Assembly (NCBI GenBank): GCA_025765595.1 | Contig: JAIVFH010000305.1 | Location: 1 to 30,195 of the forward strand | From: Obelidium mucronatum | Taxonomy: Eukaryota; Chytridiomycota; Chytridiomycetes; Chytridiales; Chytriomycetaceae | Direction of reading: 5' to 3' | DNA: 30,195 bases | Shown: piece by piece, positions 8,628 through 17,359 of the stretch | How the letters are laid out: every line of letters begins with the position of its first letter | Position numbering within the stretch: the stretch's first letter is position 1 | Notes under the pieces: generated by a model | What the model saw: the letters and a program-made list of their open reading frames with translations, nothing else | Database searches by the model: none | Told to the model about the DNA's origin: nothing | Program-made: the position numbers and the translations under genes

Positions 8628-8828
8628 CTGCGAAATCAAAATATTAAAATTAAAGAATAATATATTAAATAATTTAAATAATCTTTTGAATAAAAAGAAA
8701 ATGGCTTTAATGCCATTGTGTGTTGGGACGTGATCCCCAGTCAGAGTTGCTAGAATAGCGACCGCGTTGGTAACCTTGCCCTTTGATAAAATATTACTGA
8801 AACGCGTACTGTAAGCAATAAACTTACT
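8628..8828 (-). other. Possible 201-nt in-frame intron or AT-rich coding insert in gag
   Basis: The minus strand has a consensus GTAAGT donor at 8828 and a pyrimidine-rich CGCAG acceptor ending at 8628. The enclosed 201 nt is a multiple of three and is open in frame; its 3' half is very AT-rich. In the right copy the donor is kept (18420) but the acceptor AG is AA. Read through, it encodes an amphipathic, Leu/Ile/Phe-rich stretch that stays hydrophobic in both copies. It could be a retained intron or membrane-associated coding sequence. Confidence 0.4.
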
Positions 8829-9122
8829 TTCGTCGCGTTGTTGTTGCTTCCTTTTATTTTCTCTTCGGATTTCCTTCGCGTCGAAGGTAGCTTTTCTTTT
8901 GTTCGCATAGTCTTGAGTTAAACCCAATTGGGCTCCAATAGCCGCCGCGCCAGCCTGGTAAGCTTTTTCCACAGTCAAAGAGTCACATTTGACTTCTAGG
9001 AAGTTGGCGATAGCATTCTGGACGCTTCCCGCATCATCTGCCCTTCTCTTAGCGCGGAAAAACTCGTCTTCTACGAGTAACTGGATCAGTATGATCACAG
9101 TGCCAGCTTTAAAGTAGCTGGA

Positions 9123-9179
9123 AACCTCGCTCATTACAAGCTGAGGATACGGCTTCGCTTTCGATTGGCCGAAGGGGAA
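9123..9179 (-). repeat. 59-nt leader/gag repeat, gag member (left copy)
   Basis: This near-identical sequence occurs again in the leader at 11207-11263 in the same orientation. The matching pair in the right copy is at 18068-18126 and 15703-15761. In gag it encodes a stretch beginning FPFGQSKAKPYPQ. Confidence 0.85.
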
Positions 9180-10164
9180 ATACTTACTGTTTTGACGCCA
9201 ATACTGAAAGTCCTTCTCCTCAACAGCTTCCGCTACAACAGGTTTGTACGTAGTATCCAATTCCTTTTGAAGGGAGTCCATTTGTTGATAGCATCTTCGG
9301 AGTTCTTCTTGAAGATTATCGACAGTCTTGATTTCCACCTCCTGAGCGGAGAACACCTCTTGGAGGTTTTTGAAATCCCGACGAAGTCCTTTGACTACTC
9401 GATTAAGGGACTTAATCACCTTTTTAGAAGTATCGCGATCCTTTATGGCTTGTTCTTGGACAGCCTCTTTGACTTGGATCGCCATCACTAGTTCTTGAGT
9501 CTTATGCTCAATAATACCACGATCCATGAATTTCGAAGATTCTAAAGTCATAATTTGAAATTTTAAGTCGGTACACTCGTCTAATAGAGCTTGATTTTCA
9601 TTTGCTGTAGATGGTCCAGTATATGAGCGATCAAGGACAACTTTTGGCTTCGAAGGGCCAGAGGGAGCCTGTTCGGTCATCACAACGTCCTCCGGTGTTG
9701 AAGGATAACTTAAGAGGTCCTCCAAGGTGGAATTGCTCGTACTTGAGGTAAGAGTAGCTTTTCCTTTGGTTGACGTTGGTGTCAGGACTTCTTCCTGAGT
9801 CTCTTCGTCATAGTCCACAAGCTTGGGCTTTGAAGTACCGTCCAAGATATCATCATCATAATTCACAAGGGAGTTCACAGTAGCCATCGTGTTAGAATGT
9901 ATTAGAGAAAGTGAGGGAAACGGGCAATCTCACCTCCTTTTTAAAGATTCAACCCTACAAGAGATTGTCCACTAAGGATTGTCATTGATTGCCAATTGCC
10001 AATCATGCGTCTTCAACAGCATTCCCTTAAGTGAGAGGTCCTTACTTTAGAAACCTTAGCGTTGGGCTGTTGCAATTGTCTAGATATTAACTAAGACAAA
10101 ATAAAAAGATAACAATATTATTTTAAGATCAGTATTGGTATTCTATTTATTTCAGAATTCACAA

Positions 10165-10482
10165 CTAGCGATAGGTTGGTTCAGATCTAAGATACACGAA
10201 ATTCCAGTTGATCCATTCGTCTTCGTCAAAGTCTGAGTCCTCGAGTAACTCAGGTATGGACTCATTGTCAGAATTGTCTTCTCCTGATTCTTCGTCAGAG
10301 TATTCTTCCTCCGAATCCATGTCGATTGGGTTTACGGGTGCAAAGACCACATCATCAGAGAAGACGATTCGACGCCAAATCAAAGGTGTTTCTGGAACGA
10401 CTGTTTCGTTGCCTTGAGGTCTTGTACAATTATTTGGGACTTCCAGTCTCTCAAACAAGATAATTAAATCAATTATATTCAT
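10165..10482 (-). CDS. Small acidic accessory ORF, left copy
   Basis: A 105-aa protein between LTR and gag, starting at ATG 10482. The first third is ordinary. The C-terminal half is dominated by Asp, Glu and Ser (for example EEEYSDEESGEDNSD), followed by a conserved WINWNFVYL segment. The right copy has the same ORF (103 aa) in the same place. Many base differences between them are silent or conservative and the acidic core is kept, which suggests it is real. No known domain was recognised. Its acidic nature could suit chromatin, histone or RNA-binding-protein contacts, but that is speculation. It ends about 280 nt upstream of gag. Confidence 0.7.
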   Translation of the reverse strand: MNIIDLIILFERLEVPNNCTRPQGNETVVPETPLIWRRIVFSDDVVFAPVNPIDMDSEEEYSDEESGEDNSDNESIPELLEDSDFDEDEWINWNFVYLRSEPTYR

Positions 10483-11353
10483 TTTTATTTAATTATTTTT
10501 CTAACTATTGTTAGTTATTGCACCCCAGACCATCCAATACGGACAGGTCCTAACGAATATCCAATACGGACAAAACGCGGGCACAATGTGAGGGAATAGT
10601 GACTGACATTGGTGTCATTTTATACTTTTCATGTTGAAATTTCCCGCCCGCAGTCGCAAGTCGAAAAAACAACATCAAGAAAACAGTCCCGCCAACTGTC
10701 AAACTGTCATCGCTGTCGCATCAAATCTTTGAATCGCGATATCGCTGCTTGCCTGGCTCAACCGCGATTTAGCAAATTGCTTGCCGCGATGCACTTTACC
10801 AAATTGGTTGGTGCTGTTGGGCCAGCAAGACCTTACCACTTGAACCCCAGTCTTCAAACGCTTGGGATCGCTCTTGAATCACGCTGGATCGTGCTGGAAT
10901 AGCCTGGAAACGATTTGCTCGCGAAGCGTGTTTGTTTTGACACACCTGTCTCATACTTCATCGCGAACCTCTGTCTAACAAAGACAACCTTTTACTAACT
11001 TCCAACTCATTTTTTCTTTTGCTTTAAGTTAGTGTTTAAAATAAAGTAATAACTCTCAAATAATTATAAATCTCAGAGAGTTAAAGCTCTCCCAGTCAAA
11101 TCAAATGAGAGCGCGTTAAAACGCAAAAATTGAGTTTTTATAATGGGGTGAGTTGTCATAACGTTTGTTCCAACTCCCATAACTCAAAACACGTATATTT
11201 ACGTGGAACCTCGCTCATTACAAGCTGAGGATACGGCTTCGCTTTCGATTGGCCGAGGGGGAAGGGGGATTTACCATCATCCACCCTTTTACCACGTGAG
11301 TGCTTTGTCTAGCACCAATAACGTGACCACACTCAAATCAAGCGTTACGCTTT

Positions 11354-11366
11354 CGTTGGGCCCCCA
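11354..11366 (-). other. Primer-binding site candidate, left copy
   Basis: TGGGGGCCCAACG on the minus strand, 1 nt inside the LTR end. It begins with the TGG that pairs with tRNA CCA; the TGGGGG start resembles sites used with tRNA-Pro. The right copy has the identical motif at 15600-15612. Confidence 0.6.
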
Positions 11367-11367
11367 C

Positions 11368-12496
11368 TGTAACACGGGATGCCTCCAATTTCCCAGGAAC
11401 TGCGGTCCAGGTGAGTTCCCAGAACGTCCCATAGGCTGAGCGCGGCTGTGTGCTACAGATCCAGCCACACTCTCCGCAAGCCTGAGCTCCAAGCCCACGC
11501 TCTAAGCCCAGATCCCTTCCGCGGATATAACCTATGGGTTTTTCATTGTTTGGTTAGTAATCTCTCCACACTTTTAATTCCCGTGCGAAGTTAAACTGAT
11601 CACAATTAGTGGTCCCTGGCCCTGATACCAACTGCGGAAATAGCTGCCGCTACAACTTTGATTCTATCAAAGGGTTAAAAGCAAACAAATAAAGAAAGAA
11701 GAAGAAGATAGAAGAATAAAGAACGAAATTAAATAAAACACCACTTACTAACCCCGCTCCTTACGTCACGCACCTCAAGCCCATCATCCACCCTCATCTC
11801 CCCACACGCCACTGTTTGATTTTGACCAGGCCTCACCTCTGCCACACCGTGGGTCATCAAACACGTGATAATAATTATTACTAGCTAGACGGAATTGTAA
11901 TCGCGGTCCCGGGTCCCTGCCTTGGGGTCCGCAATCCGCAACACAGTTAAGTCGCGCCACCAGAATTCCAATAGCGCCTTTCTCGATCCCCCGCTACCAG
12001 TCTGGGCCACTCTGTGTCCGCCACCTCCAGGCCTACGTAATAATTACCGCAAGGTCCCGTGGATCTCTTCGATCCACTCATGTGACTTGCGTTACCCACG
12101 CGTCATCTGACATCAAACCCCTTGTCCTGCGAACGCATCACAGGAGAACGATAGAATGCGTTAAGTTGCGCATCTAGAGAACCTACACCCTCCCCAGGAT
12201 AATCATGTAAGTAACCGACACGTTGTTACTCTGAAACTGGGACTCGTGGTAAGCCCTGTAGAGCTGGATAGTGGCCTACTATTTCATTCTCAGCAACTTG
12301 TATTTTATTTCTTCACCGCATCCCCTTTTTGTAGTTTCCCCCACAAAATGTAAATCTGCAACAAAGAAAACCAATTCCCCCAACACAAATAAATAAATAA
12401 TAAATAACCAAATAAATCATAAATAAATAAGTGTGTAAATAAAGATAAAATAAAGTGAATTGAAGAAACCCCAGTGAAGTGAATTCCCACTTCACA
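11368..12496 (-). repeat. 5' LTR of left copy
   Basis: 1129 bp, TGTGAAG...TGTTACA in element sense. It is homologous to 14462-15598 and 27533-28661. It starts with a 22-nt palindrome (GTGAAGTG, 6-nt loop, CACTTCAC) and contains an AT-rich TTTA tract and an initiator-Met-like PBS motif, TGGTATCAGGGCC (11630 to 11618). The outer edge abuts host coding sequence at 12497. Confidence 0.92.
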
Positions 12497-12497
12497 G

Positions 12498-14210
12498 TAC
12501 TTCCACTTTCTGTACCACGGGTCTTTACCGCGGTCCTTGTTCTTATCATATCCCCATGACTACCTTATCCGGGATGAGCTCTTTTTGATTCGGTGGGATG
12601 CTGGTGTCGCCACTGGTGCTCAGAACGCCACCACTCCATCTGGAACTGAAATGGCATGGTTCAAACAGATTTTCCAAAATTGCGTACAATCATGGAAAGT
12701 AGCATGTCCGAAGAAACAGCAGCATCATCAAGAAGATGTTGTTGTGACGGCCAAGAGAAGAGAGTTTGAGACTTCGTTCTTGGCGATTGTAAAGAACTTT
12801 TTTGCTTCTTTTTCCGTAACAACGAGTGGAAACTCTTTGGTTACGAATCGTGTGGTTTCGAGAGTATGGGAGGGTGTTGTAGGTGTTTTAGGAATGGACT
12901 GTGTGGGTGCTGTAGGATTGAGGAGTGTGAATGAGGTAAAGTCTGTCCTCTTTTGAATTCGCATTTTCAATACCTTTCTTTTAAACAGCTGAATGATTCG
13001 GATATCCTGAAACCTGGCCGGTTTCAAATTGTGAATTCGTGTGTCAAAGAGCTGTTGGTGGCTGATGCGAAAGAAGGGACAGTATCCGCATCAGTTCATG
13101 CAAAGAAAGCAGTGGAACTCTTGGTGAATTCAATTCGATGTTGCTATGAAAGTTTACCGCCGGTATGTGTCCTTGTCGCGTGTGCTTGAGTTTGTCGTGA
13201 CCTGTATTTTCACCCCTTAGATTTCCATAACCACAGTTGGGGATATCCCCGACACGATTGACGAAACTATAACTCTGTATGAGAAAGCTTTATCTTTGAG
13301 CACTGATATTCGATTGCCAGACTTGCTTGAGTCATGCCGGCAACAACGGTTAAAAAGGAATGCTCATCTCTGGCTGAATTTCCTGCTGTTGTCAAGCATA
13401 GAGTTTTCGGATCCTGATAGCAACAGCTCGCAACCAAACTTCCGCGTCTTGTTTGAAAAGGCGCTGGAAAGTGTGAAAGGAAAAGAAGGCAGGTATCTCC
13501 TGTGGCGTGAATACCTTTCTTTCGAAGGCAAGGTGGCTGGATTTGGTGAAAAAAGTACTCTTGCTGTACTATGGCGCGCGATAAATGATCTCTGTGGGGG
13601 ATTCGAAAAGAGTCCTTTGGAGTCGTCGCGTGCATTAGAAATTCCTGATTTTGCCAAACTTGTGGGCGTGAAGGTAGTTGGATTTGGCTTGGATTTGCTC
13701 TGTTTGAACGTAACTTATGTTTTTTTTTTCGATAGGAGTTTGGTTTATCGACTAACCTTTTAAAGTTTCTCTTGTCTGGCTTTTCTCGCGAAAAGGCTTT
13801 GGAAGTAGTTGAATTGTTGATGAAGAGTCGATCCGAATTGCTCCATGCGTGTCCTTCGTGTGTATACGTTTCTTTCTCTGTCACTTTTTTTATTGACTTT
13901 TGGTTTGGCGTTGGCAGATTCTCTCGGTTATATTTCGAATTGGATATGGTTGAATCTGGAAAGTCATTTTTGATCGATTGTTTGAAGTGCAATCCAAAGT
14001 CTCCACATATCTGGAAATTGTAAGTTCTCATGATTTTATTAACATCTTTAAGTTGACCGCATTTCTACTGTTTTCTGTCCAAATAGAATATATCAAATTG
14101 AAGATTTGGGTGGGCAATTTGGAAGTGCTGAATCTGTCAAGCGAATATGTCGTTTGGCTGAAGAAACATTGCCAGAAACTGAAGCTGCATTCTTTAGACA
14201 TGTTTGTTAA
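12498..14210 (+). CDS. 3' part of a spliced host gene, HAT/TPR-like repeat protein (5' end cut off)
   Basis: Six exons join in frame: 12498-12935, 12989-13162, 13221-13673, 13736-13857, 13918-14019 and 14087-14210 (TAA). They encode 470 residues without an internal stop. The five introns are 53-67 bp, GT...AG, with pyrimidine-rich 3' ends; phase consistency across all joins supports the model. The protein is helical, with half-a-TPR-like units such as LWREYLSFE and SRLYFELD followed by PKSPHIW. HAT proteins act in RNA processing. The C-terminal arrangement recalls NRDE2-type proteins, but that family call is tentative. The first exon is entered directly from the left-copy LTR, so the upstream part of the gene lies beyond that element, outside the window. 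As arranged here the gene is broken, unless another allele is intact. Confidence 0.8.
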
Positions 14211-14461
14211 CTTTTTTTGTTTGTTCTGCTTTGCTCCGTGAAAGGCCCCAGTTTTGGTCAATAGAAGGAGCAAAATAGGACAAGGCTTTACTTGCCCTCC
14301 TCTCTTGAATATGAACAGAACTTTCCTTAGGTGCAATCAATCCCAGAAAAATTGAATAATGGAAAACTGACGAATTAAGCTTTTGGCTGCTGCTGTAAGT
14401 CCTTGATTTAAAGTTGTAGGATCTGGGGCTCCTAATTGTTAATCGTGATTCCCGAGCACGC
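14211..14461 (+). other. Host 3' flank
   Basis: 251 bp between the host stop codon and the right-copy LTR. No further exon, RNA or repeat was recognised. It probably holds the 3' UTR and polyadenylation region of the host gene. Confidence 0.5.
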
Positions 14462-15598
14462 TGTGAAGTGGGAATTCACTTCACTGGGGTTTCTTCAATT
14501 CACTTTACTTTATCTTTATTTACACACTTATTTATTTATGATTTATTTGGTTATTTATTATTTATTTATTTATTTGTGTTGGGGGAATTGGTTTTCTTTG
14601 TTGCAGATTTACATTTTGTGGGGGAAACTACAAAAAGGGGATGCGGTGAAGAAATAAAATACTAAGTTGCTGAGAATGAAATAGTAGGCCACTATCCAGC
14701 TCTACAGGGCTTACCACGAGTCCCAGTTTCAGAGTAACAACGTGTCGGTTACTTACATGATTATCCTGGGGAGGGTGTAGGTTCTCTAGATGCGCAACTT
14801 AACGCATTCTATCGTTCTCCTGTGATGCGTTCGCAGGACAAGGGGTTTGATGTCAGATGACGCGTGTGTAACGCAAGTCACATGAGTGGATCGAAGAGAT
14901 CCACGGGACCTTGCGGATAATTATTACGTAGGCCTGGAGGCGGCGGACACAGAGTGGCCCAGACTGGTAGCGGGGGATCGAGAAAGGCGCTATTGGAATT
15001 CTGGTGGCGCGACTTAACTGTGTTGCGGATTGCGGACCCCAAGGCAGGGACCCGGGACCGCGATTACAATTCCGTCTAGCTAGTAATAATTATTATCACG
15101 TGTTTGATGACCCACGGTGCGGCAGAGGTGAGGCCTGGTCAAAATCAAACAGTGGCGTGTGGGGAGATGAGGGTGGATGATGGGCTTGAGGCGCGTGGAC
15201 GTAAGGAGCGGGGTTAGTAAGTGGTGTTTTATTTAAGTTCGTTCTTTATTCTTCTATCTTCGTCTTCTTTCTTTATTTGTTTGCTTTTAACCCTTTGATA
15301 GAATCAAAGTTGTAGCGGCAGCTATTTCTGCAGTTGGTATCAGGGCCAGGGACCTACTAATTGTGATCAGTTTAACTTCGCACGGGAATTAAAAGTGTGG
15401 AGAGATTACTAACCAAACAATGAAAAACCCATAGGTTATATCCGCGGAAGGGATCTGGGCTTAGAGCGTGGGCTTGGAGCTCAGGCTTGCGGAGAGTGTG
15501 GCTGGATCTGTAGCACACAGCCGCGCTCAGCCTATGGGGCGTTCTGGGAACTCACCTGGACCGCAGTTCCTGGGATATTGGAGGCATCCCGTGTTACA
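14462..15598 (+). repeat. 5' LTR of right copy
   Basis: 1137 bp, TGTGAAG...TGTTACA. The boundaries are set by where similarity to 27533-28661 starts and stops. It begins with a 22-nt palindrome at 14463-14484, has a variable TTTA tract near 14526-14575, and contains the ATAATTATTAT tract before CACGTG near 15090. It is 8 bp longer than its partner because of small indels. It keeps CpG sites that are TG or CA in the 3' LTR. Confidence 0.92.
15335..15347 (+). other. Initiator-Met-like PBS motif inside the LTR
   Basis: TGGTATCAGGGCC differs at one position from the common initiator-Met PBS (TGGTATCAGAGCC). It sits 2 nt after a TGCA/CGCA that could end an LTR. All three LTR copies carry it (also 28399-28411 and, on the minus strand, 11618-11630). 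The repeated unit continues about 250 bp beyond it, so either the true LTR is shorter or the motif is a relic. Confidence 0.5.
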
Positions 15599-15599
15599 G

Positions 15600-15612
15600 T
15601 GGGGGCCCAACG
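15600..15612 (+). other. Primer-binding site candidate, right copy
   Basis: TGGGGGCCCAACG lies 1 nt inside the LTR end at 15598. A TGGGGG start fits a tRNA ending in CCCCCA, typical of tRNA-Pro. A short hairpin (AAGCG, TAA, CGCTT) follows directly. Identical in the left copy. Confidence 0.6.
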
Positions 15613-15702
15613 AAAGCGTAACGCTTGATTTGAGTGTGGTCACGTTATTGGTGCTAGACAAAGCACTCACGTGGTAAAAGGGTGGATGATGGTAAATCCC
15701 CC

Positions 15703-15761
15703 TTCCCCTTCGGCCCATCGAAAGCGAAGCCGTATCCTCAGCTTGTAATGAGCGAGGTTCC
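15703..15761 (+). repeat. 59-nt leader/gag repeat, leader member
   Basis: Matches 18068-18126 in gag at 58 of 59 positions in the same orientation. The left copy has the equivalent pair, so the duplication predates the split of the two copies. Confidence 0.9.
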
Positions 15762-16776
15762 ACGTATATTTACGTGTTTTGAGTTATGGGGGTTGGAACA
15801 GACGTTATGACAACTCAACCCATTATAAAAACTCAATTTTCGCGTTTTAACGCGCTCTTATTTGATTTGGCTTGGAGAGTTTTAACTCTCTGAGATTTAT
15901 AATTATTCGAGAATTATTACTTTATTTTAAACACTAACTTAAAACAAAAGAAAAGATGAGTAGAAAGTTGTACAAGGTTGTCTTAAAAAGCAGCAGCGAT
16001 CCAATCAATTGGGTTTGCTGATTAACAGCCGTTCGCAACAAAGCTTGAAATAAGCGCGTCAAAACAGACGCGTCTCTCAAGCAAACTGTTTCCAGGCTAT
16101 TCCAGCACGTTCCAGCATGATTCGAGAGTGGCTCCAAGCGTTTAAAGAACGCGTTCCGAATGTGTAAGTTCACCTGGCCCAACAGCACCAACCAATTTGG
16201 TAAAGTGCGTCACGGCAAGCAATTTGCTAAACCGCGGTTGAGCCAGGCAAACAGCGATATCGCGATTCGAGGATTTGACGCGGCAGCGATGGCGATTCGA
16301 TTGCGTTCTAACTTAAAAGATATTTTTAAGGCGATTGACTTTCGAAAAAACAACCGAAACCAGGGGTAAAGTGTACAACTCACCCCCGAGAGCGCCGCGC
16401 GCTAAGGCTAAGCCTAGTCCGTATTTGCGTTGCTGTTTGGAGTTGAAGCAGTGGTGCGACGAAGTGCTTTGATTTAAAACAAAAATCATTAGAGTACTTC
16501 GAGAACCAACAAAAATAAAACAACATGCTGCTCACCCTCGAGAGCATCGTATTTTTTACATCCTCTTGAGCGATGATAGATTGACAGTTGGCGGGACTGT
16601 TTTGACTTGCGACTGCGGGCGGGAAATTTCAAAGTGAAAATAATATAAAATGGCACCAATGTCGCTCACCATGTCCTCGCATCGCCCACATTTTGTCCGT
16701 TTTGGATATTTGTTTAGACCCGTCCGTATTGGATGGTCTGGGGTGCAATAACCAATAAAATAGTCAGGAAAATAAA

Positions 16777-17088
16777 ATGAATATAATTGATTTGATTACC
16801 CTGGAAGTCCCAAACAATTCTACAAGACCGCAAGACAACGAAAGAGTTGCGCCGGAAACGCCTTTGACTTGGCGTCGAATCGTCTTCACTGACGATGTGG
16901 TCTTCACACCCGTCAACCTATTTGACGTGGACTCTGAGGAAGAATACTCTGACGAAGAATCAGAAGAAGACCATTCTGACAATGAGTCCATACCTGAGCT
17001 ACTTGAAGACTCAGACTTTGACGAAGATGAATGGATCAACTGGAATTTCGTTTATCTAAAATCAGAACTCGCTTATCAACGATTGTGA
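16777..17088 (+). CDS. Small acidic accessory ORF, right copy
   Basis: A 103-aa protein starting at ATG 16777, 1.18 kb after the LTR and 271 nt before gag. It begins MNIIDLI and has a conserved TWRRIVF segment. Then follows a Ser/Asp/Glu-rich core (SEEEYSDEESEEDHSD) and the ending DEWINWNFVYLKSE. The left copy encodes a 105-aa version with the same core and C-terminal motif, with a small in-frame difference near residue 8. Conservation of reading frame in two copies, in a leader otherwise without ORFs, supports a real gene. No family was recognised. Accessory proteins upstream of gag are uncommon in Ty3 elements. Confidence 0.72.
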   Translation: MNIIDLITLEVPNNSTRPQDNERVAPETPLTWRRIVFTDDVVFTPVNLFDVDSEEEYSDEESEEDHSDNESIPELLEDSDFDEDEWINWNFVYLKSELAYQRL

Positions 17089-17359
17089 TATTCGAAGAAT
17101 AAATAGAATACTAAATATCGACTTTAAAATAATTTTGTTCTATTTTATTTGTCTCTGGTTGTACTTAGACAATTCCAACTCAGCGCTGAGTGTCCCTAAG
17201 TGAGGACCTCTCACTTGAGGAAGCCCTGTTGAAGACGCATGATTGGCAATTGCCAATCAATGACAATCCCAAGGGACAATCTCTTGTGGGGTTGAATCTT
17301 TAAAAAGGAAGGTGAGATTGCCTGCTTCCCCCTTACCTGCTCTAATAAATTCGAACACG

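Larger units (their letters stand above)
6521..9887 (-). pseudogene. Giant Gag of left copy (3' end split off by insertion)
   Basis: The ATG at 9887 opens about 1120 codons that run without damage into the nested chromovirus, where an artificial stop occurs within its LTR. The right copy has the same start and organisation. Order: acidic N-terminus; long coiled-coil-like region (residues about 95-220); Lys/Arg/Gln-rich stretch; hydrophobic segments at about 395-490, ending in a clear transmembrane-like run before RNRNHEN; capsid-like helical region; and a zinc knuckle (C-x2-C-x4-H-x4-C, CSLCKRPGH). The protein is far larger than ordinary Ty3 Gag. Compared with the right copy it lacks about 14 residues near the end. 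The insertion removes the fusion to protease, so this copy can make only Gag. Confidence 0.85.
9888..11367 (-). other. Leader region of left copy
   Basis: This is the roughly 1.5-kb transcribed leader between LTR and gag. It contains the small acidic ORF (10165-10482), the leader member of the 59-nt repeat (11207-11263) and two copies of a CCAATACGGAC-type motif near 10535 and 10560. The rest aligns with the right-copy leader but contains no conserved ORF. It lacks a 284-bp block present in the right copy at about 16292-16575. Confidence 0.75.
1..12496 (-). mobile_element. Large Ty3/gypsy-like element, left copy (5' part, interrupted)
   Basis: This is the minus-strand relative of the element at 14462-28661. 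In element order it shows a 5' LTR (12496 to 11368), a leader with a small acidic ORF, a giant gag (from 9887) and the start of retropepsin (468 to 1). It runs off the left window edge, so RT, endonuclease, integrase and the 3' LTR are not visible. A second retrotransposon sits inside it at 469-6515. Removing that insert and one CCAGG copy gives a sequence matching the uninterrupted site near 20766-20790. Gag is clearly homologous to the right copy along its length, with mostly conservative differences. The sequence outside the LTR start is coding sequence of a host gene. Confidence 0.92.
15599..17359 (+). other. Leader region of right copy
   Basis: 1.76 kb between LTR and gag. It carries the PBS, the leader member of the 59-nt repeat (15703-15761) and the acidic ORF (16777-17088). 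A block of about 284 bp, flanked by AGCGATG at 16285-16291 and 16569-16575, is absent from the left copy. Short ORFs such as 16160-16369 are not conserved and are not called. Such a long leader could hold packaging signals, splice sites or translation control; none can be proven from sequence. Confidence 0.7.

Noticed and set aside
10609..10902. Plus-strand ORF in the left-copy leader
   Set aside because: It is antisense to the element and lacks an open counterpart in the right copy.
11203..11498. Overlapping ORFs in the LTR/leader (also 15468-15763)
   Set aside because: They are open by composition on both strands, cross the LTR boundary and carry no recognisable domain.
12305..12549. Hydrophobic ORFs over the LTR start (also 14436-14665 and 27420-27716)
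   Set aside because: They arise from the TTTA-rich tract translated as Leu/Ile/Tyr; the frame shifts between copies with tract length.
13267..14031. Minus-strand 254-aa ORF opposite the host exons
   Set aside because: It runs across exons and introns of a consistent plus-strand gene model and has no domain; it is a shadow.
16160..16369. Small ORF in the right-copy leader
   Set aside because: It spans the block missing from the left copy and is not preserved there.
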